Both the position numbers and the translations under genes were made by a program. From Candidatus Saccharimonadota bacterium (GTDB lineage: Bacteria > Patescibacteriota > Saccharimonadia > Saccharimonadales > Saccharimonadaceae): 64,000 nucleotides of DNA. Below, piece after piece: positions 25,615 through 34,988 of the stretch (position 1 is the stretch's first letter; the number at the start of each line of letters is the position of its first letter). The stretch is taken from NCBI GenBank assembly GCA_905373835.1, contig CAJPUN010000002.1, positions 62,001 through 126,000 on the forward strand, written 5' to 3'. The notes under the pieces were generated by a model. The model was not told where the DNA came from and made no database searches. It saw nothing but the letters and a program-made list of their open reading frames with translations.

Positions 25615-26587
25615 GCGCCTCCTCTCAACACTGGTCGGCCTAGTGATGATCGGCGGCATGGCTTGGGCTGGGCTGACCTATGGCCCAGAGCTCTACGATG
25701 CCGCAGTGGCGAGCCGGTACCAGCCCGATAGTGCAATGCAAGCGGTGATTGATCAGCTTGAGCTGACCGACAAAGGTCGGCAGCTGCTCTATGCGAGCCA
25801 GCCACAATTGCAAGACAAGGCTGAGTTTAACAAAAGCTGCAAATCGACCGAGCGCACAGCAGCCATCCTTGGCTGCTATCACCTGCGCCGGATTTACGTC
25901 TACAATGTGCAAAATCAAGAACTAACTAACGCCGAGCCCGTCACAACGGCACACGAGTTATTACATGCCGCATATGAGCGGCTTGGCCCAGGTGAGCGAC
26001 ACCGGATCGACCAGCTTATCGAAGCAGAGTACGCCAAGATCAAGACGAATCCGGTCATCGCCTCAATGGTGAAGTATTATGATCAGGCCGAGCCAGGCGA
26101 GCGTAATAATGAGCTTCATTCTATTATTGGCACACAGATTGGTACAATCAACAGCGAGTTAGAGCAGCACTATGGTCGGTATTTTCGTAACCGTGCGGCG
26201 ATTGTCGCACGTAGCGATGCTTACCAAGCCGTCTTTGACAAGGTCGATCAAGAAGCCAAAGCGCTCAGCAAGGCAATCAACCAAGAAGCTACCCAGCTCC
26301 CCACTGACCAAGCACAGTACAAAGAGATGGCTGAGCAGCTGTCGGCTGATATTAAGGTGTTTAATGCGAGAGCCCAAAATGGCGGCTTTCGCGATGATGC
26401 ATCATTCCAGGCAGCGCGCAAGAAGCTCTTGGCACGCCAGCGAGCCCTTGAGGCGCAGCGGCTCGCGATTAATCAGCGCGTTGAGATATATAATGCGAAG
26501 ATCACTCGGCTCAATGCCTTGTCGGTACGCGCTAACGAGCTGAACCAAAGCATTAATGGCATTGAGCAACCCAAGGAGCAAGTGTAG
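25589..26587 (+). CDS. Membrane-anchored protein with an HExxH metalloprotease motif (332 aa)
   Basis: A basic N-terminus (AKRPKRLLS) and one hydrophobic helix (about residues 11-30) anchor the protein with its bulk outside the cytoplasm. Residues 118-130 read TTAHELLHAAYER: the HELLH at 122-126 is a textbook zincin HExxH site, although the third ligand cannot be assigned by eye. Two conserved-looking cysteines (in KSCKST and LGCYHL) precede it. Residues 190-320 form a long charged coiled coil. The start is a TTG preceded by GGGGAG, and the gene overlaps clpC by 26 bases and radA by one, so it belongs to the CIRCE-controlled transcript. No known peptidase family is recognised. Confidence 0.78.
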   Translation: MTHVAKRPKRLLSTLVGLVMIGGMAWAGLTYGPELYDAAVASRYQPDSAMQAVIDQLELTDKGRQLLYASQPQLQDKAEFNKSCKSTERTAAILGCYHLRRIYVYNVQNQELTNAEPVTTAHELLHAAYERLGPGERHRIDQLIEAEYAKIKTNPVIASMVKYYDQAEPGERNNELHSIIGTQIGTINSELEQHYGRYFRNRAAIVARSDAYQAVFDKVDQEAKALSKAINQEATQLPTDQAQYKEMAEQLSADIKVFNARAQNGGFRDDASFQAARKKLLARQRALEAQRLAINQRVEIYNAKITRLNALSVRANELNQSINGIEQPKEQV

Positions 26588-27942
26588 TGGCACGAGCTCG
26601 CACGATGTTTGTCTGCCAGCAGTGTGGTGCGCGCTCACCAAAGTGGACGGGCAAGTGTGAGCAATGTGGCCAGTGGAATAGCCTCATCGAGCAAGCGCCA
26701 GCCCCAGTGGGTAAATCGGCCGTGGCACGGAGCGCTGGCCAAGGTACGTTGCTACAGCCGCGGCCAATCACTGCTGCAAGCCAGGATGAACCAGCAGCTC
26801 GGCTTGCAACGGGCATTGCCGATCTTGATGCAGTGCTGGGTGGTGGTATTTTGCCGGGTGGTGTGCTTCTCCTAGCGGGGCAGCCGGGTATGGGCAAGAG
26901 TACTCTCTTGCTCCAGGTAGCGCATGCGGTTGCGCAGCAGCAAGCGGTGCTCTATATCAGTGGTGAGGAGTCGGCTGGGCAGGTAGCGCTGCGAGCAACG
27001 CGACTGGGTGCCGACCAGCACGAGGCATTGTCTTTTGCCGCAAGTACGAGCGCCGATGATATTGCGGCTACCATCCGTACTGGCCAATACCAGCTGGTAA
27101 TTGTCGATTCGATTCAGACGTTGAGTCTGGCTGAGATTACCAGTGCGCCGGGCACTGTGAGCCAGATTACTAACGCCAGCAACGTTATCATTCAAGCGGC
27201 CAAGCAATCAGGGACGGCAGTAGTGCTGGTGGGCCATGTGACGAAGGAAGGGTCGATCGCCGGGCCCAAGGTGCTTGAGCATCTCGTGGATGTGGTACTG
27301 CAGTTTGAGGGCGATCGCTATGGCGGCTTTAAGGTGGTGCGGGCCATCAAGAATCGCTATGGCAGTACGAATGAAGCGGCGATTTTTGCTATGGGTGAGC
27401 ACGGCCTGACAGTGGTCGAGAACCCCTCAGCTGCACTACTTGCCGAGCGCCAAAATGCCGATGGCTCGGTGGTGTTGGCTACCCTTGAGGGTAACCGCCC
27501 TATCCTTGTCGAGATCCAAGCACTTGTCAATCCAACCCATTTCGGGTATCCTAAGAGGACAGCCAGCGGATTTGATCTCAACCGACTCAACCTTTTGATC
27601 GCTGTCCTCGAGCGGCGCACCAAATTGCAATTATCCGATAAAGATATCTATATCAACGTTGTCGGTGGGCTCAAACTGGCTGATCGGGCGGCCGACTTAG
27701 CCGTCGTCATGGCAATTGCTAGTGCTGCTGCTGGTCGACGCCTTGATGATGGCGTAGTAGTGTTTGGTGAGGTGGGCCTTGGTGGTGAAGTACGCAGTGC
27801 CCAAGCGGCTGAGCGGCGCATTGTTGAGGCGCAAAAGCTCGGCTTCACCAAAGCGATTGCCCCGCATTGTGGCCTCAAGACACCGTTCATCCATGATGTG
27901 CGCGATATCCGCAGCGCACTCATTACCTATCTAAAAACATAA
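26587..27942 (+). CDS. radA: DNA repair protein RadA (451 aa)
   Basis: RadA is a RecA-like helicase that drives branch migration in recombination repair and transformation. The N-terminal zinc finger is intact (CQQCGARSPKWTGKCEQCGQW: four cysteines). Walker A is GQPGMGKST (about residue 98), Walker B region LVIVDSIQT, and the RadA signature appears as KNRYGSTNE (canonical KNRFG). The C-terminal third is the Lon-like domain (GLKLADRAADLAVVMAIASA; VFGEVGLGGEVR). It starts with GTG inside the TAGTG overlap with the upstream gene. The neighbour downstream is a YacL-like PIN-TRAM gene, echoing the radA-disA-yacL locus of Firmicutes, but disA is missing. Confidence 0.96.
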   Translation: MARARTMFVCQQCGARSPKWTGKCEQCGQWNSLIEQAPAPVGKSAVARSAGQGTLLQPRPITAASQDEPAARLATGIADLDAVLGGGILPGGVLLLAGQPGMGKSTLLLQVAHAVAQQQAVLYISGEESAGQVALRATRLGADQHEALSFAASTSADDIAATIRTGQYQLVIVDSIQTLSLAEITSAPGTVSQITNASNVIIQAAKQSGTAVVLVGHVTKEGSIAGPKVLEHLVDVVLQFEGDRYGGFKVVRAIKNRYGSTNEAAIFAMGEHGLTVVENPSAALLAERQNADGSVVLATLEGNRPILVEIQALVNPTHFGYPKRTASGFDLNRLNLLIAVLERRTKLQLSDKDIYINVVGGLKLADRAADLAVVMAIASAAAGRRLDDGVVVFGEVGLGGEVRSAQAAERRIVEAQKLGFTKAIAPHCGLKTPFIHDVRDIRSALITYLKT

Positions 27943-27955
27943 CAAAAGGAACAAC

Positions 27956-29131
27956 ATGCAATTATCTACTCTTGTGTTGCTTATCATCACACTTATTATC
28001 CTTGGCGAAGTCAGTTATCTCCTGGCTCGGCTGCCGCGCAATACACTTAAGACGAAGGGGCGAGCGCTGCTGGTCGACACGTCGGTGCTGATGGATGGTC
28101 GCATTACGGCCGTGGCCAAAACAGGATTTATTGGTTACACGCTGGTGATCCCACGGAGTGTGGTGGGCGAGCTGCAATTTTTGGCAGATCATGCTGACAG
28201 CGACAAGCGAGCTCGTGCTCGTTATGGCCTCGACGTCGTGACGGAGCTGCAGGCAATGGACGAAGTAGAGGTAGAGCTCTTGCAAGACGGTAGCAAAGCA
28301 CGTGAGGGAGTTGACGAGCGGCTGCTGAGCCTAGCTAAGCAGCATGGCGCATGGCTGCTCACGATCGATTATAATCTCAACAAAGTTGCCGCTGTGGAAG
28401 GGATTGGCGTGCTCAACATCAATGAGCTGGCGCAGAGCATCCGGATGGCGCATTTGCCTGGTGAGCACCTGACGCTGGCGCTCCTCCAAAAGGGGCAAGA
28501 CGCTCATCAGGCGGTCGGGCACTTGCCTGATGGCACAATGGTCGTGGTGGAGCAAGCTAGCAGCCAGCTGGGCCGCACCTGTGAGGTGGAGATTATTCGC
28601 AACCTTCAGACTGCTGCAGGCAAGATGATTTTTGCCAAGCTTGTCAAAAAGCCAGCAGCTCAGCCAGCCAAAGCGCGCTCAGCTGAAGCATCATCAGGAA
28701 AAGCAGTAGCACAAGAAGAGCCGGCTACTCAACCATCTACTCAGCCCAAACCAGCAAAGACCTCGCGCTCTCGCCAGTCGTCACGAGCTCGCACTGTTCA
28801 AACATCAGTAGAGAAGGCCGATAAGAAAAATGACCAGCCAGCCCCAAGCCAGCCCCAACCAGCTACACATGAGAAAGCAAAACCAGTGGAGCAGCCGCAG
28901 CCAAAACAGCTAGCCAAGCGTACCTCTCGCGCACGAGCCGCTACAACTCCGAAGTCTCCGCAGGCTGCTTCATCTCCTCAATCTAGGCATACCAAGCAAT
29001 CAACAACGAGCCGCACCTCACAGGCAGCCACGCAAGCTGCCTCCAAGAAACGAACTACTCGCTCATCATCACGCCGCCGTGTTGACCACGAAGCAGCGCT
29101 GCTTGATTTGGTACAGAAGCAGACGGATTAA
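27956..29131 (+). CDS. PIN-TRAM domain membrane protein, YacL-like, with a long disordered tail (391 aa)
   Basis: One N-terminal membrane helix (about residues 5-24) is followed by a PIN nuclease domain (about 37-165) with LLVDTSVLMDGR, VIPRSVVGELQ, DERLLSLAKQ and LLTIDYNLNKVA, which carry the acidic metal ligands. A TRAM domain (about 165-225, LPGEHLTLALLQKGQDAHQAVGHLPDGTMVVVE) then binds RNA. The last 165 or so residues are a repetitive Ser/Gln/Pro/Ala/Lys/Arg tail ending in a basic TRSSSRRR region, probably disordered and nucleic-acid binding; this is much longer than in Firmicutes YacL. An AAAAGGA Shine-Dalgarno lies in the 13-base gap from radA, so the two are co-transcribed. Confidence 0.9.
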   Translation: MQLSTLVLLIITLIILGEVSYLLARLPRNTLKTKGRALLVDTSVLMDGRITAVAKTGFIGYTLVIPRSVVGELQFLADHADSDKRARARYGLDVVTELQAMDEVEVELLQDGSKAREGVDERLLSLAKQHGAWLLTIDYNLNKVAAVEGIGVLNINELAQSIRMAHLPGEHLTLALLQKGQDAHQAVGHLPDGTMVVVEQASSQLGRTCEVEIIRNLQTAAGKMIFAKLVKKPAAQPAKARSAEASSGKAVAQEEPATQPSTQPKPAKTSRSRQSSRARTVQTSVEKADKKNDQPAPSQPQPATHEKAKPVEQPQPKQLAKRTSRARAATTPKSPQAASSPQSRHTKQSTTSRTSQAATQAASKKRTTRSSSRRRVDHEAALLDLVQKQTD

Positions 29132-29232
29132 AGCGTGTTATCTAGTATTGCTGTGTCACAGGGTTTTAATTGCTGCTGACGTTGGGCTAGTGTGTAGTGT
29201 GATTCGTTGTAGTAAAACAGTGTATAGTGCAG

Positions 29233-29442
29233 ATGGACAAGCATAGCGATGAGGCTACCTGCCTATCTGAAAAATTTGACAAACATCCAGATAGTGACTC
29301 TGCGCTGAAGACATACACAGGTATAGCGTATCATGACGAGACCAGAACTCGCCTTAATATGCCTGAGTCCTGGCAATTCATACGCGGGCGCCACGGCTTG
29401 AGGGTTAGCCTGATCGAAAGAAAGCTCTTACAAAGCTGGTGA
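29233..29442 (+). CDS. Possible small protein (69 aa), low confidence
   Basis: This short frame begins MDKHSDEATCLSEKF and ends in a basic, more hydrophobic stretch (WQFIRGRHGLRVSLIERK). A TATAGT (29223-29228) sits four bases upstream, close to the leaderless spacing seen elsewhere here. There is no Shine-Dalgarno and no recognised family. It fills the gap between the PIN-TRAM gene and the monophosphatase gene; it may be real or a chance frame. Confidence 0.35.
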   Translation: MDKHSDEATCLSEKFDKHPDSDSALKTYTGIAYHDETRTRLNMPESWQFIRGRHGLRVSLIERKLLQSW

Positions 29443-29528
29443 ATAGCAAAGAGATATTGTTTGATTTTTGATGCGTGATGATCAGGGTGGTATACTAATG
29501 GTAGTAATACTATGAAGGGGGAGCGACT

Positions 29529-30344
29529 ATGCATACCTATCGAGACTTTCTCACCACCACCCTCACCGCCGCCGCGAAGATTGCCGCCGCAAACTTTGGC
29601 AATCTCTCTTACTCGGTCAAGGCGGGAGATCGTAACCAAGTCCTGACAGAGACCGACCTAGAGATCGGCCATTTCCTGACGGACGCAATCCGCACAGCAT
29701 ATCCTGACCATAACATTATCGATGAGGAATTGGGCTGTGTCGATAACGGGTCGTGCTACACCTGGGTGGTTGACCCGATCGATGGGACGAGCAACTTCGC
29801 GGCGGGGCTACCACAGTACGGTATTATGCTGGGGTTGCTCGATCATGATACGCCAGTGGCTGGTGGCATTTCCCTGCCTGCCTTTGGCGAGCTCTACGTT
29901 GCGACCAAGGGCGCAGGCGCCTGGTGCAATGGCCAGAAGATCCATGTCTCGCACGAAACCGTCCTTGCCAATAGTCTCGTCGCGTATGGTATTGACGGCC
30001 ACCCTGAGGATCCAGCCCGGACGAAGCGCGAGGCTGAGCTACTCGGCGTCATCGTCCTCTCGATCCGTAATCTCCGCTCGTCTAATAGTGTCGTCGACCA
30101 AACAATGGTTGCGAGGGGTGCCTATGGCGCCTGCGCCAACCAAACAAGCAAGATCTGGGACAACGTCGCTCAGCAGATCATCATTGAGGAAGCAGGCGGC
30201 GTCTATACCGATATTGCTGGTAACCCCATGGATTATCACGACGCCCTAAACCGCTCCCACGAGAACTTCACCTGGCTAGCGGGAGCGCCGGAGTTGCATC
30301 GGCAGTTGGTGGGGGTAGTGGGGCCTTTATTATCTACCGCATAG
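29529..30344 (+). CDS. Inositol monophosphatase family protein (271 aa)
   Basis: This is a Mg-dependent, Li-sensitive phosphatase fold acting on inositol phosphate, fructose-1,6-bisphosphate or 3'-phosphoadenosine phosphate. Motifs: TETDLEIGHFL, IIDEELG (metal-ligand Glu), WVVDPIDGTSNFAAG (metal-binding DPxDGTxNF) and, near the C-terminus, SKIWDNVAQQIIIEEAGG (the WD motif). Length is normal. TATACT lies near 29492, and GGGGGAG is the Shine-Dalgarno. The gene stands alone, so the substrate cannot be inferred from neighbours. Confidence 0.93.
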   Translation: MHTYRDFLTTTLTAAAKIAAANFGNLSYSVKAGDRNQVLTETDLEIGHFLTDAIRTAYPDHNIIDEELGCVDNGSCYTWVVDPIDGTSNFAAGLPQYGIMLGLLDHDTPVAGGISLPAFGELYVATKGAGAWCNGQKIHVSHETVLANSLVAYGIDGHPEDPARTKREAELLGVIVLSIRNLRSSNSVVDQTMVARGAYGACANQTSKIWDNVAQQIIIEEAGGVYTDIAGNPMDYHDALNRSHENFTWLAGAPELHRQLVGVVGPLLSTA

Positions 30345-30770
30345 CCCTAGCTGTCGCATGTAACTGGTAAGCCTAATTTTATCCGAGAAGTTGGAGAAAT
30401 TGTGAAGGGTGTGGAATATATGATGATTGCGCGAAGGCATGCTGTGAGAGATAATTGACCAAGGATGTGTTTTGGATAAGCTAGAACCACGATAATAGAC
30501 TCCAAAGCAGATGTATTCTATTTTTAATCGTAAGCTCTGCATTTTCTTGGTATTCCCATTACGGAGAGCCTATTCCCCGATGTCTTATTCGAAGGGTGTA
30601 GGCTACCGCTAAGGGGCAAATAACAGGTTTGGAGTAGATAGATATAGAAATCTAAACCTCTGCTAGCTGAGTAATAAGGATTTTAATAGCCTTCACGTAG
30701 TGTGACGCGAAGATCGCGTTGCTCAAAACAGAGATAATGCAGCTTCAGCCGCGTTAGTAAATTTCACCAT
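30345..30770. other. Gene-free AT-rich interval with several hairpins
   Basis: No convincing coding frame is present on either strand. It holds AGCCTA (30567-30572) with TAGGCT (30599-30604), with a possible CCCC (30575-30578) / GGGG (30613-30616) pseudoknot. It also has a long stem-loop at 30625-30659 and a perfect ACGCGA (30705-30710) / TCGCGT (30714-30719) hairpin. I cannot match it to a known RNA; it may be a structured RNA or decayed DNA. Confidence 0.4.
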
Positions 30771-30797
30771 AAAAAATCCTGCGCTTACAGTCGCAGG
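30771..30797 (-). terminator. Intrinsic terminator of the penicillin-binding protein gene
   Basis: Read on the minus strand, CCTGCG and CGCAGG (30797-30792 and 30783-30778) form a 6-bp stem followed by ATTTTTT. Confidence 0.8.
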
Positions 30798-30824
30798 GGT
30801 ATTTCATTGTTTTCTACAAACGCA

Positions 30825-33497
30825 CTAGCTTGTTCGCTGGCCGTGGGCGGTATTTTTGTCACTGTAGTACATACTGTCTGTCAGTGTAGCAGTCACGGTA
30901 AAGTTCTTACCAGCAGAAGCGGGGATGGAGATATTGGTGTCGCCGTCGCTACTGACGTGGCGCGTACCAACGAGTTGGTCGCCTACCTTCACCTCCAGCT
31001 GCTGGAGTGGGTGGCTACCCTGGCGGTAGTATACCGTCGCCGATTGCCCACTAGAGCTTACGGCGACGGAAACACTTGGCTTGGAGTCGGTACAGCGATG
31101 AGTATCGTCATTGCTGGTTGCATCATAGCCATCTTGAGCTGAGACAGCCTCTTTGCCTGACGAGTCTTTCGATCGAGTGACGGGGATATCCACACGAGCT
31201 GACTCTGGTGTACAGTTTGTGGCCTTTTTCTTAGACACCCGGTCGAATGACATTGTGTTGCTGCTGCGGTTAGAGTTTTTGTTGTAATACGATGGATAGA
31301 TCTCGTTGTTGATCCGCTGGATACCGCTTGGTGCAGAAAACCAGTCGCTGTACGATGCTTTGTGTTGGCTGACGTAATATTGCGTGGCATCGGCCATAGT
31401 GTAGTCGAGCAGCATAGCGGGGATGAGCGAGTTACCATTACGCAGTGGCGAAGTGTCCGAATTACCCAGCCATACAGCCATCGACAGTGCCGGTGTGTAG
31501 CCGACCGTCCAAATATCCTTCGCTACCACCTTGCCATTAATCTCGGAGTTTGATGTACCAGTCTTGACGGCGGTTTTTGCCTTGAGGCGGTTCATTTGTG
31601 GCATATAGTCTTGCCCACCACCAAGGTTAGCTCGTGCACTGGAGTCACCGAGGATATCGTTGACGATGTAGGCAGCTTGCTGATCGATTACCTGCTTCGT
31701 AGAGGCTGTGTACTGCTTAAGGACTTGGCCAGTACTGTTGGTTACTTTGAGAACGGTTGATTGTGGGGTGTAGGTGCCCATCCGTGCCAAAGACGCAATA
31801 GCGTTGACGTGGTCGACGAGGCGTGTACCACAGCTCCCGATGGCGCTTGATAGGCCAGCTTGAGCATCTGCACCTTGGGTACAGTAGGCGCTGTCTCCCA
31901 TCTCGCGAATAGTCTGCCAGGTGCTGCCACGCTTATTGCGCTCATTTTCTTGCATAGCCTTAATGGCGGGGATGTTACGCGAGCGAGCGAGGGCTTGGCG
32001 GAGATTAATGTTGTTTTGGAACTTGCCATCGGCGTTTTGCGGCGTCCAGCTACCAAAGCTGATCTTTGAATCGGAGAGGACAGAGCCACTCCCATAGTTA
32101 GTCTTGCCATTGCCCTTGTTTTGGAAGAGCTGAGCATAGACGAGTGGCTTGATGGATGAACCAGGCTGGATAAAGGCGGTAGCGGCATTGTTTTGACCAA
32201 AGACGTCATAGTTAAAGTCTCGACTCCCAACCAGTGCTACCACTTGACCTGTTTTATTATCCTCGATAGCAGCTGCGCCATTGGTAAAGCCAGCATAGGT
32301 CGCACAGTTAGTATTACCACAGTGAGAATTAGTAAGCTTGCCATTAAACATACTTTGCATACGAGTCTCAAGCTTACCTTGGAGTGTTGAGTCAAGTGTG
32401 GTCGTGACGGTGAGGCCGCCTTTGCCGACTGTTGACTTGCCCAGTTCTTTTTCGAGCTGGTCGCGCACCATCAGGACGAAGTGCGGCGCTTTTATGTCGG
32501 CATATTGCTCAGCCTTTGGTCTCACAGTGTCAAGAATGGGAACTTGCTTTGCTTCGTTAGCCTGCTCTTTGGTAATGTAATTCATCTCAACCATACTATC
32601 AAGCACCTTGTGCTGGCGTGCAATGAGGGCACTATTACCTGGTACGTAATATGGGTCGTAGAGCCCAGGGCTGTTAGGGATGCCGGCGAGCAGCGCCGCT
32701 TCGGCTAGGGTGAGATCCTTGGCTGATTTCTGGAAGTAGGTGCGCGCAGCCGACTCAACACCATTACGGCGGCCACCATACGATGCTTCATTGAGGTAGA
32801 GATTCAGGATTTGATCTTTGTTGTACATACGCTCGACCTCAATCGAGAGGATCACCTCCTTGATCTTGCGCGGCACACCATCGAGGCCGCGTTTTTCGAT
32901 CTCACTTTTCTCAAAGAAGGCTTGCTTAACAAGCTGTTGGGTGAGCGTCGAGCCACCCTGCACAGCATTACCCTGCGAGTTACTCAGGAACGCGCGAGAA
33001 ATACCAGCCAGACTGATACCATGGTGGTTATAAAAGTCGCGATCTTCTACGGCAATTGTCGCTTTCTTCACATAATCACTAATCTGGTTGCCATCAACCA
33101 CAAGCTTATAATCGCCGCTTCCTTTGTCCTCCCAGAGGAGCTGGCCGCTGCGATCGAGATATTTTGTAACAGTAGTCTGGACGCGCTTGTCTATCTCGCC
33201 TGGGCGAATTGCATCGAGGTCTTTGCGGTAATAGGTGAAGAGCCCAGCAATAATGAGGGCGAGCACGAGGAAGAAACCGCCAACTACCTTGAGGATGGCA
33301 TAAGCCCCACGCTTGCTAAATAAAAATTGTGCCACGCGGCGTGGATGCATCCGATAGAGTAGCCGCTTGAGGGGCTGCTTGGGCAGGCTTGCCAAGTATT
33401 CCGCTTTGCGGCGGGCTTCGGCGTCTTTTTTGGTGCGGCGCTTGGCTGCAAGATTGGAGTAGACGCTAACTCGATGTGATAAATTATTTTTGACCAC
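30825..33497 (-). CDS. Class A penicillin-binding protein, PBP1A-like (890 aa)
   Basis: This bifunctional enzyme polymerises and crosslinks peptidoglycan on the outer face of the membrane. A basic cytoplasmic N-terminus (1-68) precedes a TM helix (about 69-90). The GT51 glycosyltransferase follows, with ATIAVEDRDFYNHHG, QGGSTLTQQLVKQ and RKIKEVILSIEVE. The transpeptidase has GSSIKPLVYA (active-site Ser in SxxK), SRNIPAIKA (SxN) and KTGTSN (KTG box). The C-terminal 150 residues are Ser/Thr-rich and include a small beta domain with SVSVAVSSSGQ. The start is GTG. TATAAT at 33539-33534 gives a leader of about 30 bases with an AGAGGA Shine-Dalgarno. The gene is monocistronic. Confidence 0.95.
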   Translation of the reverse strand: MVKNNLSHRVSVYSNLAAKRRTKKDAEARRKAEYLASLPKQPLKRLLYRMHPRRVAQFLFSKRGAYAILKVVGGFFLVLALIIAGLFTYYRKDLDAIRPGEIDKRVQTTVTKYLDRSGQLLWEDKGSGDYKLVVDGNQISDYVKKATIAVEDRDFYNHHGISLAGISRAFLSNSQGNAVQGGSTLTQQLVKQAFFEKSEIEKRGLDGVPRKIKEVILSIEVERMYNKDQILNLYLNEASYGGRRNGVESAARTYFQKSAKDLTLAEAALLAGIPNSPGLYDPYYVPGNSALIARQHKVLDSMVEMNYITKEQANEAKQVPILDTVRPKAEQYADIKAPHFVLMVRDQLEKELGKSTVGKGGLTVTTTLDSTLQGKLETRMQSMFNGKLTNSHCGNTNCATYAGFTNGAAAIEDNKTGQVVALVGSRDFNYDVFGQNNAATAFIQPGSSIKPLVYAQLFQNKGNGKTNYGSGSVLSDSKISFGSWTPQNADGKFQNNINLRQALARSRNIPAIKAMQENERNKRGSTWQTIREMGDSAYCTQGADAQAGLSSAIGSCGTRLVDHVNAIASLARMGTYTPQSTVLKVTNSTGQVLKQYTASTKQVIDQQAAYIVNDILGDSSARANLGGGQDYMPQMNRLKAKTAVKTGTSNSEINGKVVAKDIWTVGYTPALSMAVWLGNSDTSPLRNGNSLIPAMLLDYTMADATQYYVSQHKASYSDWFSAPSGIQRINNEIYPSYYNKNSNRSSNTMSFDRVSKKKATNCTPESARVDIPVTRSKDSSGKEAVSAQDGYDATSNDDTHRCTDSKPSVSVAVSSSGQSATVYYRQGSHPLQQLEVKVGDQLVGTRHVSSDGDTNISIPASAGKNFTVTATLTDSMYYSDKNTAHGQRTS

Positions 33498-33659
33498 GAT
33501 CTCTTATTCCTCTAACACACGATATTCCTCTGCATTATAGCATTATATAGGTGGGTAGGGCTAGTCTTTTCCTACGGCGCAGCCCCACTACCTCGCGCTA
33601 TTTCGTGCTAAAATAAATAGCAATACATGAGCATAAGAAAGAGCAAGAGTGGAGTATAT

Positions 33660-34868
33660 ATGACCTTAGCAGAAGAACTAACCTGGCGCGGATTCATTAA
33701 CCAAACGACGTTTGCTGATATTAATGACATCAACGAACCACGCACTTTCTACGTCGGCGTTGACCCGAGTGCACCGAGCATGACGATTGGCAACTTGGCC
33801 GTTATGATGCTATGCCGGCACTTCATCGACCATGGACACACGCCACTGTTGCTTGTGGGGGGTGCAACCGGGATGATTGGCGACCCAGACGGTAAAAAGC
33901 AAGAGCGCGATCTCCGCAATGCTGAAACGGTAGCACGTAGTGTTGAGGGCTTGACGGCGCAATTTCGACAGATATTTCGCGGCCAGGATTTTGCGGTAGT
34001 CAATAATGCCGATTGGTTTGCTCACGTTAACTATGTCGATTTTTTGCACCAGATCGGTAAGCACGTGAGTATGACGCAGCTACTCGACCGCGATTTTGTG
34101 CAGCAACGGATCGGCGAAGGCGGGACAGGCATTAGCTATGGTGAATTTAGTTATGCATTGATTCAAGGTTATGACTTCTTGCATCTGTACCACGAGAAGG
34201 GTGCGACGCTGCAATTGGCTGGTGCCGACCAATGGGGTAATAGCGTGACAGGCGTGTCGCTCATTCGTAAGCTCGAGGGTGGCGAAGCTCATGTCTTGAC
34301 GGCGCCGCTCGTAATCAATAAGCAAACAGGAGTAAAATTCGGCAAGTCGGAAGGTGGTGCAGTTTGGCTTGACCCAGCGCTGACGAGTCCATACAAATTT
34401 TACCAATTTTGGCTCAACTGCGATGACGAGACGAGCAAAGACTTGATCAAGATCTACACGTTGCTTGATCAAGCAACTATCGAAACATTGATTGACACCC
34501 ACCACGCTAACCCTGGCGCGCGCACCCTGCAAAAGACACTCGCACGAGAAGTGACCAATATCGTCCACGGCCATGAGCGCCGCGAGAGTGTGGAGCGAGT
34601 AACCAGTGTGCTCTTTGGTGGCAATGACCTATCGACACTGCGCGAGGAAGATCTTGACGCGCTGGCCAACGAGATCCCCACCGTCTCGCCGCAATCAGTG
34701 GTGACCGCTCTGGTGGAGGCTGAGGTCTGCGTCAGCAATGGCGAAGCACGTCGCCTCATCAAAAATAATGCCATTAGCCTTGATGGTGCAAAAATCACCA
34801 GTGATCAACCAGCGACGAGTCCAAGCTTGATCAAAAAGGGCAAGAACAGCTTCGTGCTCGTGCGATAG
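33660..34868 (+). CDS. tyrS: Tyrosyl-tRNA synthetase (402 aa)
   Basis: TyrRS charges tRNA-Tyr. The class I signatures are PSAPSMTIGN (HIGH equivalent) and KFGKSEGG (KMSKS equivalent), separated by the tyrosine-binding YGEFSYALIQGYD and GADQWGN. The C-terminal S4 RNA-binding domain (about 335-402) contains VSNGEARRLIKNNAISLDG. I chose ATG 33660 because GGAG lies five bases upstream and MTLAEEL is the family-like beginning; the longer frame from 33627 adds 11 residues without support. It is the TyrS type with the TIGN variant common in bacteria. Confidence 0.96.
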   Translation: MTLAEELTWRGFINQTTFADINDINEPRTFYVGVDPSAPSMTIGNLAVMMLCRHFIDHGHTPLLLVGGATGMIGDPDGKKQERDLRNAETVARSVEGLTAQFRQIFRGQDFAVVNNADWFAHVNYVDFLHQIGKHVSMTQLLDRDFVQQRIGEGGTGISYGEFSYALIQGYDFLHLYHEKGATLQLAGADQWGNSVTGVSLIRKLEGGEAHVLTAPLVINKQTGVKFGKSEGGAVWLDPALTSPYKFYQFWLNCDDETSKDLIKIYTLLDQATIETLIDTHHANPGARTLQKTLAREVTNIVHGHERRESVERVTSVLFGGNDLSTLREEDLDALANEIPTVSPQSVVTALVEAEVCVSNGEARRLIKNNAISLDGAKITSDQPATSPSLIKKGKNSFVLVR

Positions 34869-34988
34869 ACAGGTGTTCTCGATGGCTATGCTCGGCAGAA
34901 GGGTAGCAACCGATCATTCGATTATGTATTTGCCATATTTTATGGTATGATAATGGCACATTAATTAGCTACAAGAGGAGAATTTGTC

